DNA of 64,000 bases from Boseongicola sp. H5 (GTDB taxonomy: Bacteria; Pseudomonadota; Alphaproteobacteria; Rhodobacterales; Rhodobacteraceae): the NCBI GenBank assembly GCA_020622165.1, contig JACNMN010000001.1, positions 434,001 through 498,000 on the forward strand. Direction: 5' to 3'. Position numbers and translations under genes: made by a program. Below the pieces are notes generated by a model, which did no database searches, was not told the DNA's origin, and saw only the letters and a list, made by a program, of their open reading frames with translations. Positions 45,665 through 54,341 of the stretch are shown here, in pieces. Numbering within the stretch: position 1 is the first letter of the stretch; each line of letters opens with the position of its first letter.

Positions 45665-46474
45665 GTGGCGCATATCATTGTTTTGGGGAACGAAAAGGGT
45701 GGTTCGGGCAAGTCCACGACTGCCATGCACATCGCGACCGCACTGGCGCGGATGGGGCATACGGTGGGGGCGCTGGATCTGGACCTGCGCCAGCGCAGTT
45801 TTCATCGCTATATCGAGAACCGGCAGAACACCATCGCCGCGCGTGACCTGGGCGTCGCTTGCCCGCTTCTGATGGAACTGCCGCAGATCAGCCCGGAGCA
45901 GCTTGGCGAAGGCGAAAATATCTATGATCGCCGCCTGTCTGCCGCAGTCGCCGATCTTGAGGGACGGTGCGATTTCATCGTGATCGATTGTCCGGGCTCC
46001 CACACCCGGCTAAGCCAGGTCGCCCACAGCCTGGCGGACACGCTGGTCACGCCGATGAATGACAGCTTTGTCGATTTTGATCTGTTGGCCCGGGTCGACC
46101 CGGAGACCTATGAAATTCGCGGCCCCTCCGTCTATTCCGAAATGGTCTGGCATGCCCGCCAGCTTCGCGCCAAGGCCGGGCTGAACCCGATCGACTGGAT
46201 CGTGGTGCGCAACAGGCTGGGCGCGCAGCAGATGCACAACAAACGCAAGGTCGGCGGCGCGCTCGACCGGCTGGCAAGCCGTATCGGCTTTCGCGTCGGC
46301 ACGGGCTTTTCCGAGCGCGTGATCTTCCGTGAATTGTTCCCCACCGGCATGACCCTTCTGGATCTGCGCGAACTGGGGGTCGAGCGGCTGAACATCTCCA
46401 ATCTCGCCGCACGGCAGGAGGTGCGGGATCTGATGGCGTGTTTGAACCTGCCCGGCGTCGAAATCGACTTCTGA
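45665..46474 (+). CDS. mipZ: division plane positioning ATPase MipZ
   Basis: This 269-residue ParA-type ATPase has the deviant Walker A KGGSGKST (11-18), DLDLRQRSFHRYIENR, and a Walker B-like FIVIDCPGSHTRLS. MipZ forms a gradient from the ParB-bound poles and blocks FtsZ assembly away from midcell in alphaproteobacteria. The start is GTG (45665) with AACGCGAGGGGC upstream. The gene is monocistronic, with terminators on both sides. Confidence 0.93.
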   Translation: MAHIIVLGNEKGGSGKSTTAMHIATALARMGHTVGALDLDLRQRSFHRYIENRQNTIAARDLGVACPLLMELPQISPEQLGEGENIYDRRLSAAVADLEGRCDFIVIDCPGSHTRLSQVAHSLADTLVTPMNDSFVDFDLLARVDPETYEIRGPSVYSEMVWHARQLRAKAGLNPIDWIVVRNRLGAQQMHNKRKVGGALDRLASRIGFRVGTGFSERVIFRELFPTGMTLLDLRELGVERLNISNLAARQEVRDLMACLNLPGVEIDF

Positions 46475-46494
46475 GCCTCCCTCGGGGCACATGA

Positions 46495-46523
46495 AAACGG
46501 CCCCGCGCACTGCGGGGCCGTTT
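46495..46523. terminator. bidirectional terminator between mipZ and phoX
   Basis: This is a perfect 12-bp stem AAACGGCCCCGC/GCGGGGCCGTTT with a 5-base loop, between the two convergent genes. The flanking A and T runs are short but present on both strands. Confidence 0.85.
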
Positions 46524-46543
46524 CCGTTTCAGGATATCGGGGG

Positions 46544-48565
46544 TCAGACGCCGATCTGGCCGCCACCCTGTTTGGTCACCACCACGACCGACGGGCGCGG
46601 CGGCATGCCTTCGGCGAAATCGGGCCAGCGGGTGGCCGGATCTTCGAAGGTCGAATCCCGCTCGAACCCGACGAAATCGTTTGTTCCGTCCGTGCCCGGA
46701 TGCTGAACCGCGAGGAAGAGCGTTTCGGAGTTGTCTGCGAAATACGGCCCGCAAAGCTCCCCGCCCACCGGGCAGCGGAAGAAGAGCTTCGAGTGACCGC
46801 GCAGCTCGCCTTCGGTCTCCAACGCATAGAGACCGTCGGATTTGCCGGTGCGGCCCCAGCCCGATCCCTGGTCGGTCGAGATCCACAGACGGCCGATATC
46901 GTCCAGCGCGCAGTTGTCGGGGGAGCCGAACCACCCGCTTTCGGAAGTCTCGGGGTTCCACACCGCGCCGACCTCGGCGATGTTCGGGTCACCGCATTGC
47001 ACCAGAATATCCCAGGTGCCGGTGGTGGCCGCGTGATCGCCGCCCGCCTCGTTCATCTGCAGGATATGACCGAAATTGCTTTCCGGGCGCGGGTTGACGG
47101 CATCCACCTGCTCCGGTGTGCGGCGCGAGTTGTTGGTCAGCATTACAAAGACGGCGCCATCGCCCCGCGGCTCGATATCTTCCGGCCGGTCCATCGGCGT
47201 CGCGCCCAGAAGGTCCGCCGCCAGACGGGTGTCGATCATCACGTCTGCCTGGCTGTTGAAGCCGTTTTCCGCGGTCAGCGGGCCCTCGCCATGGACAAGC
47301 GGCATCCACTCATAGCTGCCGTCGTCATTGTAGCGGGCCACGTAGAGCGTGCCTTCGGACAGAAGCTGCATATCCTGCGCCTTGTCGCCGGACACGGTGC
47401 CCGCGGACACGAACTTGTAGACATAGTCGAAGCGGTTGTCGTCGCCGGTATAGATCACCACCTGACCCGACGGCGCGATGGTGGATTCGGCGCCTTCATG
47501 ACGGAACCGGCCAAGCGCGGTGTGCTTGACGGGGGTGGAGGTCGGGTCCATCGGGTCGACCTCCACGATCCAGCCGAACCGGTTGGACTCGTTGGGTTCG
47601 ACATCAATGTTGAACCGGTCGTGATATCTGCCCCAGGCATACCAGCGGCCCGGCACGCCATAGCGGCCCATGCTTTCGGCCTCGGCCTGCGCGGAGAGAT
47701 CCGGGTCGCCGTCGCCATCGACCGTGTCGGTCCAGAAATAGCCGTGGAAGTTCTCCTCGGCCATCAGGTAGGTGCCCCACGGGGTGATCCCGCCGGCGCA
47801 GTTGTTGATGGTGCCGTTCACGGCCAGGCCGGTCGGGTCCGCGCCCGTCATCATCCGCGCATGCCCGGCGGCGGGCCCGTCAATGGTCATCGGGGTGTCG
47901 GCGGTGATGCGGCGGTTGTATTCGCTGTCGAGCACGACGGACCATTTGCCGTCATCGCCTTTCACGATCTCGAAGACCGACCCGCCATGGGCGGCCATTT
48001 CGATATTCACCAGCTCTTCGGTCATGCCCTGGAACCCGTCGCGATCCTGCCGGCCCAGACCCGGGAACATCACCTCTTCATTGGTGTATTCATGGTTCAC
48101 GCACAGGATACCGCGACCGGGCTCAAGCTCCACAAAGCCCACATAGTCGTTGTTGTAGCCAAAGCGGCGCGCCTGGTCTTCCGCCGACTGGCTCTGCGGA
48201 TCGAACTCGGCCATGTCGGGGAAAATCGGATCGCCCCACCGGATCAGGATATCGGCGTTGTAACCATCGGCGATGTGATGGTTCACGTCGTTGCCCCAGG
48301 GCAGCTCTTCAAAGACATACCGGCTGTCGGCGGCGGTTGCGGCAGCGGCGCGGCCCGGGGCCACGATGGCCGAGGTGCCGAAGAGTGCAGTGGTCGCGGA
48401 GACCGCCAATGCGCCGCGCATCACGTCGCGGCGGCCATAGCGGCGGTTGATCACATCGCCGATGGTGTTGCCGAGATTGGGGTTTGTCGGGATGTCGTCG
48501 AAGGCTTCGAAGGCTTCGGCCTTGTTGCCGTAGTCATCACTGCTGATGATGTCGTCACGTTTCAT
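46544..48565 (-). CDS. phoX: PhoX-family alkaline phosphatase, Tat-exported
   Basis: This 673-residue enzyme releases phosphate from esters in the periplasm, using Ca and Fe in known members. A long N-region ends in the twin-arginine motif YGRRDVMRGALAVSATTAL (about 43-61), which explains its folded export. Family blocks are GRGILCVNHEYTNEEVMF, NCAGGITPWGTYLMAEENFHG (Cys near a metal-loop) and the late RPEDIEPRGDGAVFVMLTNNS. The ATG at 48565 is chosen for the KRDD start; GGGAGG lies nearby. A Pho box sits ~92 bases upstream, so phosphate limitation is the expected inducer. Confidence 0.94.
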   Translation of the reverse strand: MKRDDIISSDDYGNKAEAFEAFDDIPTNPNLGNTIGDVINRRYGRRDVMRGALAVSATTALFGTSAIVAPGRAAAATAADSRYVFEELPWGNDVNHHIADGYNADILIRWGDPIFPDMAEFDPQSQSAEDQARRFGYNNDYVGFVELEPGRGILCVNHEYTNEEVMFPGLGRQDRDGFQGMTEELVNIEMAAHGGSVFEIVKGDDGKWSVVLDSEYNRRITADTPMTIDGPAAGHARMMTGADPTGLAVNGTINNCAGGITPWGTYLMAEENFHGYFWTDTVDGDGDPDLSAQAEAESMGRYGVPGRWYAWGRYHDRFNIDVEPNESNRFGWIVEVDPMDPTSTPVKHTALGRFRHEGAESTIAPSGQVVIYTGDDNRFDYVYKFVSAGTVSGDKAQDMQLLSEGTLYVARYNDDGSYEWMPLVHGEGPLTAENGFNSQADVMIDTRLAADLLGATPMDRPEDIEPRGDGAVFVMLTNNSRRTPEQVDAVNPRPESNFGHILQMNEAGGDHAATTGTWDILVQCGDPNIAEVGAVWNPETSESGWFGSPDNCALDDIGRLWISTDQGSGWGRTGKSDGLYALETEGELRGHSKLFFRCPVGGELCGPYFADNSETLFLAVQHPGTDGTNDFVGFERDSTFEDPATRWPDFAEGMPPRPSVVVVTKQGGGQIGV

Positions 48566-48656
48566 GAAGGGCCTCCCTGTGGCGCTGAACGCAATGCTGC
48601 ATGGGGAGCGGTCCCGGAGCATCCCGGACCGCGCGCGGTTGTTAGACCGCAGGATT

Positions 48657-48674
48657 GTAACGGGGTCGTAACAA
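48657..48674 (-). promoter_or_regulatory. Pho box before phoX
   Basis: On the minus strand the sequence is TTGTTAC-GACC-CCGTTAC, two 7-mers at the 11-bp period of PhoB sites. It lies 92 bases before the phoX start. It resembles the site before the phytase-like gene at 22569. Confidence 0.7.
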
Positions 48675-49031
48675 GGTTTCCGGTTCCGGCCTCCGATGGG
48701 AGGAAACGGCCCGGCAGATACATCCCCGACACCGCGAAGTCTGCCTCAACGCGGCGGGCCGGAGCAAATGAAGCGGGAAGAGAGCCTTGGAAATACAGCG
48801 GTTTTCCGCCTGTCCGGCGGAGAGGTGCCGCCGATGGCCGGCATAGGAAAAGCCGGGCATGGGGGCCGGTGAAGAAACATCCTATCGCGGAGAGAGCCGC
48901 GCCCTATTGCTGCCGTTCGGCGCGCCCTGAGAAATGGGCCCAACGGGATCGCATGACCGCGGGCAGACAGGGTGAGGGACCGTGGTTCACCATCGCCGGA
49001 TCGCTCGGGCCTGCCGGGGCGGTTCAATGAA
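48675..49031. other. gene-free interval between phoX and rpsA
   Basis: About 360 bases between the Pho box of phoX and the rpsA terminator hold no ORF with an RBS and coding character. Short frames exist on both strands but are not supported. I see no RNA-gene signature. Confidence 0.4.
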
Positions 49032-49060
49032 AAAGGCCCCGTCACATGGACGGGGCCTTT
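49032..49060 (-). terminator. rho-independent terminator after rpsA
   Basis: This is a 12-bp stem AAAGGCCCCGTC/GACGGGGCCTTT with a 5-base loop; on the minus strand it is followed by TTCATTG after TTTTT. It lies about 24 bases past the rpsA stop. Confidence 0.88.
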
Positions 49061-49084
49061 CGGATTTTGCGGAGCTCGGGTCGC

Positions 49085-50770
49085 TCAGTCGTCGTCGCCT
49101 TTCTTCAGCGCCGCGCCCAGAATGTCTCCAAGCGATGCGCCGCTGTCGGACGAGCCGAACTGCTCGACGGCTTCCTTTTCCTCGGCGATCTCGCGCGCCT
49201 TGATCGACAGACCCAGACGGCGGGTCTTGGCATCCACGTTGGTCACGCGGGCATCGACCTTGTCACCGATCTGGAACCGTTCGGGACGCTGCTCGGCCCG
49301 GTCACGGCTGAGGTCGCTGCGGCGGATGAAGGATTTCATGCCTTCATACTCCACCTCGATCCCGCCATCCTCGATCGCGGTCACGGTCACCGTCACGACG
49401 GAGCCGCGCTTGACCCCATCGACAACCTCGGCGAACGGGTCACCCTCCACGGCCTTGATCGAAAGGCTGATGCGCTCCTTGTCGGTATCAACCTCGGAGA
49501 CCACGGCCTGAACCACATCCCCCTTGCGGTAGTTGCCGATCACATCCTCGCCACGACCTTCCCATGTCAGATCCGACAGGTGCACCATGCCGTCGATGTC
49601 GTTGTCGAGACCCACGAACAGACCGAATTCGGTGATGTTCTTGACCTCGCCCTCGACCTGCGTGCCCACGGGATACTGCTCTTCGAACACTTCCCACGGG
49701 TTCCGCATGGTCTGCTTCAGGCCAAGCGACACGCGGCGTTTCGCGGTATCGATTTCCAGCACCATGACTTCGACTTCCTGAGAGGTCGACACGATCTTGC
49801 CGGGATGCACGTTCTTCTTGGTCCAGGACATCTCGGAGACGTGAACCAGCCCTTCGACACCGGGCTCCAGTTCCACGAAGGCACCGTAATCGGTGATGTT
49901 GGTCACGCGGCCGGTATGGGTGCTGTCGAGCGGATACTTGCTCTCGACCGAATCCCACGGATCGTCCTGCAGCTGCTTCATGCCGAGGCTGATACGATGG
50001 GTTTCCTTGTTGACCTTGATGACCTGCACCTTGACGGTTTCGCCAATGGACAGAACCTCTTTGGGATCGTTCACGCGGCGCCACGCCATGTCGGTGACAT
50101 GAAGAAGGCCGTCCACACCGCCAAGGTCCACGAAGGCCCCGTATTCGGTGATGTTCTTGACCACGCCGTCGACCACGTCGCCCTCGGCCAGCTTGCCGAT
50201 GACCTCGGCGCGCTGTTCGGCACGGCTCTCTTCAAGAATCGCACGGCGGGAGACGACGATGTTGCCCCGGCGACGGTCCATCTTGAGGATCTGGAACGGC
50301 TGCTTGAGGCCCATCAGCGGGCCCGCGTCGCGCACCGGGCGGACATCGACCTGAGAGCCGGGCAGGAACGCAACCGCGCCGCCCAGATCCACGGTGAACC
50401 CACCCTTGACCCGGCCGAAGATCGCGCCTTCGACGCGGTTTTCATCGGCATAGGCTTTTTCCAGACGATCCCACGCGGCCTCGCGGCGGGCCATCTCATG
50501 GGACAGCACTGCCTCGCCCCGGGCGTTTTCGACATTGCGAAGGTAAACCTCCACCTCGTCGCCCACGCTGATCTCGGGGGCCTCGCCGGGATTTGCGAAT
50601 TCCTTCAGATCGACACGGCCTTCCATCTTGTAGCCGACATCGATGATGGCTTGGCCTGCCTCGACGGCGATGACCTTGCCTTTGACAACGCTGCCCTCTT
50701 CGGGCGTGTCAATTTCGTAGCTTTCGTTCAGGAGGGCTTCGAATTCCTCCATGGTTGCTTTAGCGCACAT
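49085..50770 (-). CDS. rpsA: 30S ribosomal protein S1
   Basis: This 561-residue protein contains six S1 RNA-binding domains, recognisable from repeated strands such as GAIFGRVKGGFTVDLGG, VVKNITEYGAFVDLGGVDG, GRVTNITDYGAFVELEPG and GEVKNITEFGLFVGLDND. It binds mRNA leaders and starts translation. The N-terminus MCAKATMEEFEALLNES is typical of this lineage. In most relatives cmk sits directly upstream; here a secreted-protein gene lies between. Confidence 0.97.
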   Translation of the reverse strand: MCAKATMEEFEALLNESYEIDTPEEGSVVKGKVIAVEAGQAIIDVGYKMEGRVDLKEFANPGEAPEISVGDEVEVYLRNVENARGEAVLSHEMARREAAWDRLEKAYADENRVEGAIFGRVKGGFTVDLGGAVAFLPGSQVDVRPVRDAGPLMGLKQPFQILKMDRRRGNIVVSRRAILEESRAEQRAEVIGKLAEGDVVDGVVKNITEYGAFVDLGGVDGLLHVTDMAWRRVNDPKEVLSIGETVKVQVIKVNKETHRISLGMKQLQDDPWDSVESKYPLDSTHTGRVTNITDYGAFVELEPGVEGLVHVSEMSWTKKNVHPGKIVSTSQEVEVMVLEIDTAKRRVSLGLKQTMRNPWEVFEEQYPVGTQVEGEVKNITEFGLFVGLDNDIDGMVHLSDLTWEGRGEDVIGNYRKGDVVQAVVSEVDTDKERISLSIKAVEGDPFAEVVDGVKRGSVVTVTVTAIEDGGIEVEYEGMKSFIRRSDLSRDRAEQRPERFQIGDKVDARVTNVDAKTRRLGLSIKAREIAEEKEAVEQFGSSDSGASLGDILGAALKKGDDD

Positions 50771-50995
50771 GCGTTTTAACGTTCCTTATCAGGGTTTTAT
50801 CTGGCCGCGCGGTTGTCTCCGCCGGTCTTTGGGGTTGGTCTTTGACGCGCATTGCCGGAAAACGATCAGGGCCGGGGGAGACCCGACCCTGCTCGATCCG
50901 CGGCGTTGCCCGCCGACTTGACGCGGCTGCTATACCCCGGCGGGCCCTTGCTGGCAAGGGCTTCGGCACAATTGGCGGATGGCGCTTCCCGGTAT

Positions 50996-51517
50996 CTAGA
51001 GAGGTTGACCGCGCTGCAAGAGATCCTCCAGCAGATCGCGATAGATCCCGGGGCTATCACCGCCGCCGAAGATCCGTGAGCCGCTGGTGTAAAGCGTGCC
51101 ATAGCTCCGCGCCAGATTGACCGTCTGGGCAATTCCCTCGATCAGCTGCGCGCCGTGCAGCTCCGCCAGAGGATGCACATAGACGGCCCAGAGACGCCCC
51201 TGCCCGATGGCATAGCGCGCATCGAGCGCGGTATCGAAATTGGCCTGCATCACGCGGGCCAGATCGGCCTCGCTCAGCGCGTCGGCCGAAGCCACGGGCA
51301 CCATGGCGCGCATCCGGTTGGCGGCCTGATCCATCACCACCAGAACCGGAACATCCTCGATTGTCAGCTCCACTCCCTGACCGGAGGCCGCCGCATCCGG
51401 ATCCAGCGCCAGCAGGATCGCGGCGACCCTTTCGGGTGTCATCGGCGGGTCTGCCTGCTGCGCGGCAAGCGGCGTCGCGGCCAGAACGGCGACGAGGAAA
51501 AAGGCGCGTATCAGCAT
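50996..51517 (-). CDS. secreted YbjN/CesT-like uncharacterised protein
   Basis: This 173-residue exported protein has a signal peptide ending near PLAAQQ (residue ~20). The mature domain (helix, then VELTIEDVPVLVVMD and later RYAIGQGRLWAVYVHPL) resembles the chaperone-like fold of CesT/YbjN proteins. Function is unknown and the fold match is tentative. It lies between rpsA and cmk on the same strand, 225 bases upstream of rpsA, which probably has its own promoter. Confidence 0.6.
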   Translation of the reverse strand: MLIRAFFLVAVLAATPLAAQQADPPMTPERVAAILLALDPDAAASGQGVELTIEDVPVLVVMDQAANRMRAMVPVASADALSEADLARVMQANFDTALDARYAIGQGRLWAVYVHPLAELHGAQLIEGIAQTVNLARSYGTLYTSGSRIFGGGDSPGIYRDLLEDLLQRGQPL

Positions 51518-51619
51518 CGGGCATACTCCTTCCGGAACGAGGTCGCGCCCAGACTAGACCCTCCTGCCCCACACGCCCAAACCACGCTTTGGTGACCGGT
51601 CAGAGCCGCCTGAGGCTGA

Positions 51620-51773
51620 GCTAGTTGCCGGCGCCCGGCCCGATGGCCCGGACCGCCCGCCGCGGGCCCCGGTCGATTGCCGCCTGCACCCTGTTCAGAT
51701 CCGTGGCGACCGGTATCTCGACGCTGGAACTGGCCCCGAGCTTTGCGGTCTTCACGCCATCGACGAGGATCCT
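51620..51773 (-). pseudogene. possible remnant ORF with beta-sandwich-like sequence
   Basis: An open frame of about 51 codons begins right after a TGA and has no ATG or good RBS. It reads ILVDGVKTAKLGASSSVEIP and ends AIGPGAGN. The pattern VDG(x)KTAKLGASSSVEIPV resembles a small beta-sandwich segment, so it may be the 3' end of a decayed gene. The family is not known to me and coding status is doubtful. Confidence 0.25.
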
Positions 51774-51835
51774 TCAGGCACGCGACCGGTCCGTGGAGCC
51801 ACCCCCGCGGGCGAGGGTGAGACGGGGCTCCCCGC

Positions 51836-52441
51836 TTATCGAGCCTCTTCGACGGTGGCGATCGCCCGGGCGACCGCCGCCTCGATACTCAGATCCGAGG
51901 TGTCCAGAACCACCGCATCGGCGGCGGCCACCATCGGAGCTTCCGCCCGCTCGCTGTCGCGCGCATCGCGTTCGCGCACATCGGCAAGCACTGTCTCGAA
52001 ATCCGTGTCCAGCCCCCTGCCTTTCAGCTCCGCCAGACGCCGCTCCGCCCGCACCTCCGCGCTGGCGGTGACAAACAGCTTCACCCGGGCATCGGGACAG
52101 ATCACCGTGCCGATATCCCGCCCGTCCAGAACGGCGCCGCCTGCGCGGGTGGCAAAGGCGCGCTGAAAATCCACAAGCGCCGCGCGCACCTCGGGGATCA
52201 CGGCCACCTTGCTGGCGGCTCGCGCCACATCCGGGCCGCGCAGGTCGTCGCCCTCCAGATCCGCGGCCCGCAAGCGTCCTGCGGCCTCGACCGGGTCTTC
52301 GCCATGCAGCATCCGCCGGCCCACCGCCCGGTACAGCAATCCGGTATCGAGATGTGCAAAGCCGAAATGCTGTGCAACGGCACGGCTGATCGTACCCTTG
52401 CCCGCGGCTGCCGGGCCATCGATTGCCACGGTGAAACTCAT
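51836..52441 (-). CDS. cmk: cytidylate kinase
   Basis: This 201-residue kinase phosphorylates CMP/dCMP with ATP. The P-loop is GPAAAGKGT (about 9-17), [11 protein letters not shown] follows, and [17 protein letters not shown] carries the family block. Its start overlaps the GFA-family stop (ATGA). aroA-GFA-cmk forms one operon. Confidence 0.96.
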   Translation of the reverse strand: MSFTVAIDGPAAAGKGTISRAVAQHFGFAHLDTGLLYRAVGRRMLHGEDPVEAAGRLRAADLEGDDLRGPDVARAASKVAVIPEVRAALVDFQRAFATRAGGAVLDGRDIGTVICPDARVKLFVTASAEVRAERRLAELKGRGLDTDFETVLADVRERDARDSERAEAPMVAAADAVVLDTSDLSIEAAVARAIATVEEAR

Positions 52442-52842
52442 GGCATCACCTGTGTCGTCAGCGACGGATCGTCCTGCGGCGCCTGCGGCAGCCCGTCGGT
52501 GATCTCGTAATAGGCGCCCTTGTCGGCGCAGAAGATATGCCCCGCCAGACGGATGCCCGGATCTCCGTCCAGCGTGCCTGCGAAAATCGACAGGTGGCTG
52601 CCCGGCCCGTCCCAGAACAGGTTTGATCCGCAGATGCCGCAAAACCCCCGCCGCGCAATGTCCGAAGAGGCGTACCAGGTCACGCGCCCCTCTATCTCCA
52701 CATGCTCGCGCGGCGCGGAGGTGGCGGCCACATGATGCCCGCTCGACTTGCGGCATTGCCCGCAATGGCAGGCGATCACCGGGCGCAGCGGCGAGGACAC
52801 GACATAGCGGACCGCGCCGCAAAGACAGGATCCTGTACTCAT
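52438..52842 (-). CDS. GFA family (CENP-V-like) protein
   Basis: This 134-residue zinc-binding protein has the family pattern: an N-terminal CLCGAVRY, then [13 protein letters not shown], and later [13 protein letters not shown]. Cysteine pairs bind zinc. Members relate to glutathione-dependent formaldehyde activation or CENP-V, but the function of most is unknown. The gene overlaps aroA upstream and cmk downstream by four bases each. Confidence 0.92.
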   Translation of the reverse strand: MSTGSCLCGAVRYVVSSPLRPVIACHCGQCRKSSGHHVAATSAPREHVEIEGRVTWYASSDIARRGFCGICGSNLFWDGPGSHLSIFAGTLDGDPGIRLAGHIFCADKGAYYEITDGLPQAPQDDPSLTTQVMP

Positions 52843-54191
52843 CGGTTGCTCCGTTCGATGCGCGCGCCAAGCCCCGCCATCAGCGTCTCGAAGATCGGAA
52901 AGCTGGTCGCGATCGGGCCCGCATCATCGACCCGCACCGCCTTTTTCGCCGCCATCCCGAGACAGAGGAAGGACATGGCAATCCGGTGATCCAGATGGCT
53001 CGCAGTCATCCCGCCGCCCGGCACCCCGCCCGGCCCCATGCCGGTCACGGCCCACCAATCCGGCCCATCCTCCACCGTCACGCCATTGGCGCGCAACCCG
53101 GTGGCCATCGCCGCGATCCGGTCGCTCTCCTTCACGCGCAGTTCCCGGACGCCGCGCATCATCGTCCGCCCCTCGGCGAAGGCCGCGACGACGGACAGGA
53201 TCGGGTATTCATCGATCATGCTGGCCGCACGTTCCGGCGGCACCTCGATGCCTGTCATATCCGGGGAGTAGCGCGCCCGGAGATCGGCCACCGGCTCCCC
53301 ACCCTCCTCGCGCATGTTCTCATAGGTCAGATCGGCGCCCATATCGCGCAGGGTCTCGTAAAGTCCCGCCCGGGTCGGGTTCAGCCCGATGCCCGGCACC
53401 AGCACGTCGGAGCCCTCGCAAAGGAGCGCGGCACAGACTGGGAAGGCGGCGCTGGACGGATCGCGGGGGACGTCGATCGCCTGCGGGCGCAACTCGGGCT
53501 GCCCGGTCAGGGTGATCACCCGTCCCTCGCCGGTCATCTCGGTCGCGATGTCCGCGCCGAACCCCGCCAGCATGCGCTCGGTATGGTCCCGCGTCGCCTC
53601 AGCTTCGATCACCACGGTCTGGCCCGGCGCATTCAACCCGGCCAAAAGCACCGCGGATTTCACCTGCGCCGAGGGCACCGGCACCGTGTAGCGAACCGGA
53701 ACCGGCTCTGCGGCGCCTGTCAGCGTCATCGGCAGGCGGCCGCCGGAACGCCCCATGACCTGCGTGCCGAACAGCGCCAGCGGGTCCGTGACCCGCGCCA
53801 TCGGCCGCCCGTTCAGGCTGGCGTCGCCGGTGAAGGTGGCCACAATCGGCGAGGTCGCCATCGCCCCCATGATCAGCCGCACACCGGTGCCGGAATTGCC
53901 GCAATCGATCACCTGATCGGGCTCTGCAAAACCGCCTACGCCGACCCCGAAGACGGACCATTCCCCCGGCCCATGTTGCTCCACCCCGGCACCGAAGGCC
54001 CGCATCGCGCGGGCCGTGTCCAGCACGTCCTGACCTTCCAGCAATCCGGTGATCCGCGTCTCGCCGACGGCCATCGCCCCCAGAATGAGCGCCCGGTGGG
54101 AGATCGACTTGTCGCCCGGCACCTCCGCAATACCGCGCAACGCCCCCGCCCTGCGGGAGGTCATCGGAACCGGATCACCATGGCCAGACAT
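52839..54191 (-). CDS. aroA: 3-phosphoshikimate 1-carboxyvinyltransferase (EPSP synthase)
   Basis: This 450-residue enzyme joins PEP to shikimate 3-phosphate in aromatic amino-acid synthesis. Signatures are [16 protein letters not shown] near the N-terminus, [14 protein letters not shown], and the C-terminal [10 protein letters not shown]. The ATG at 54191 is used because GAGGTGA lies 6 bases upstream; an upstream extension to 54323 is not needed. GFA and cmk follow in the same operon. Confidence 0.96.
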   Translation of the reverse strand: MSGHGDPVPMTSRRAGALRGIAEVPGDKSISHRALILGAMAVGETRITGLLEGQDVLDTARAMRAFGAGVEQHGPGEWSVFGVGVGGFAEPDQVIDCGNSGTGVRLIMGAMATSPIVATFTGDASLNGRPMARVTDPLALFGTQVMGRSGGRLPMTLTGAAEPVPVRYTVPVPSAQVKSAVLLAGLNAPGQTVVIEAEATRDHTERMLAGFGADIATEMTGEGRVITLTGQPELRPQAIDVPRDPSSAAFPVCAALLCEGSDVLVPGIGLNPTRAGLYETLRDMGADLTYENMREEGGEPVADLRARYSPDMTGIEVPPERAASMIDEYPILSVVAAFAEGRTMMRGVRELRVKESDRIAAMATGLRANGVTVEDGPDWWAVTGMGPGGVPGGGMTASHLDHRIAMSFLCLGMAAKKAVRVDDAGPIATSFPIFETLMAGLGARIERSNR

Positions 54192-54341
54192 CAAGGTCAC
54201 CTCATCTTCAGTCGCCCGCGGTGATAAACCGCCCCTTCGGCGCGGTCCACACCCCTTCTGTGCGTTCAGGAACGGCTGCCCGGACAGGGCGCGGCAAGGC
54301 GCCCCCAGGGTAACTTCGGGCAAGAGCCAGCGCGGCGGCCT

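Noticed and set aside
46700-49030. 776-codon open frame opposite phoX
   Set aside because: It runs antisense to the complete PhoX gene and has no domain sense; high GC creates long shadow frames.
48746-49045. 99-codon minus frame between phoX and rpsA
   Set aside because: No RBS; it crosses the rpsA terminator and has low-complexity Arg/Pro content.
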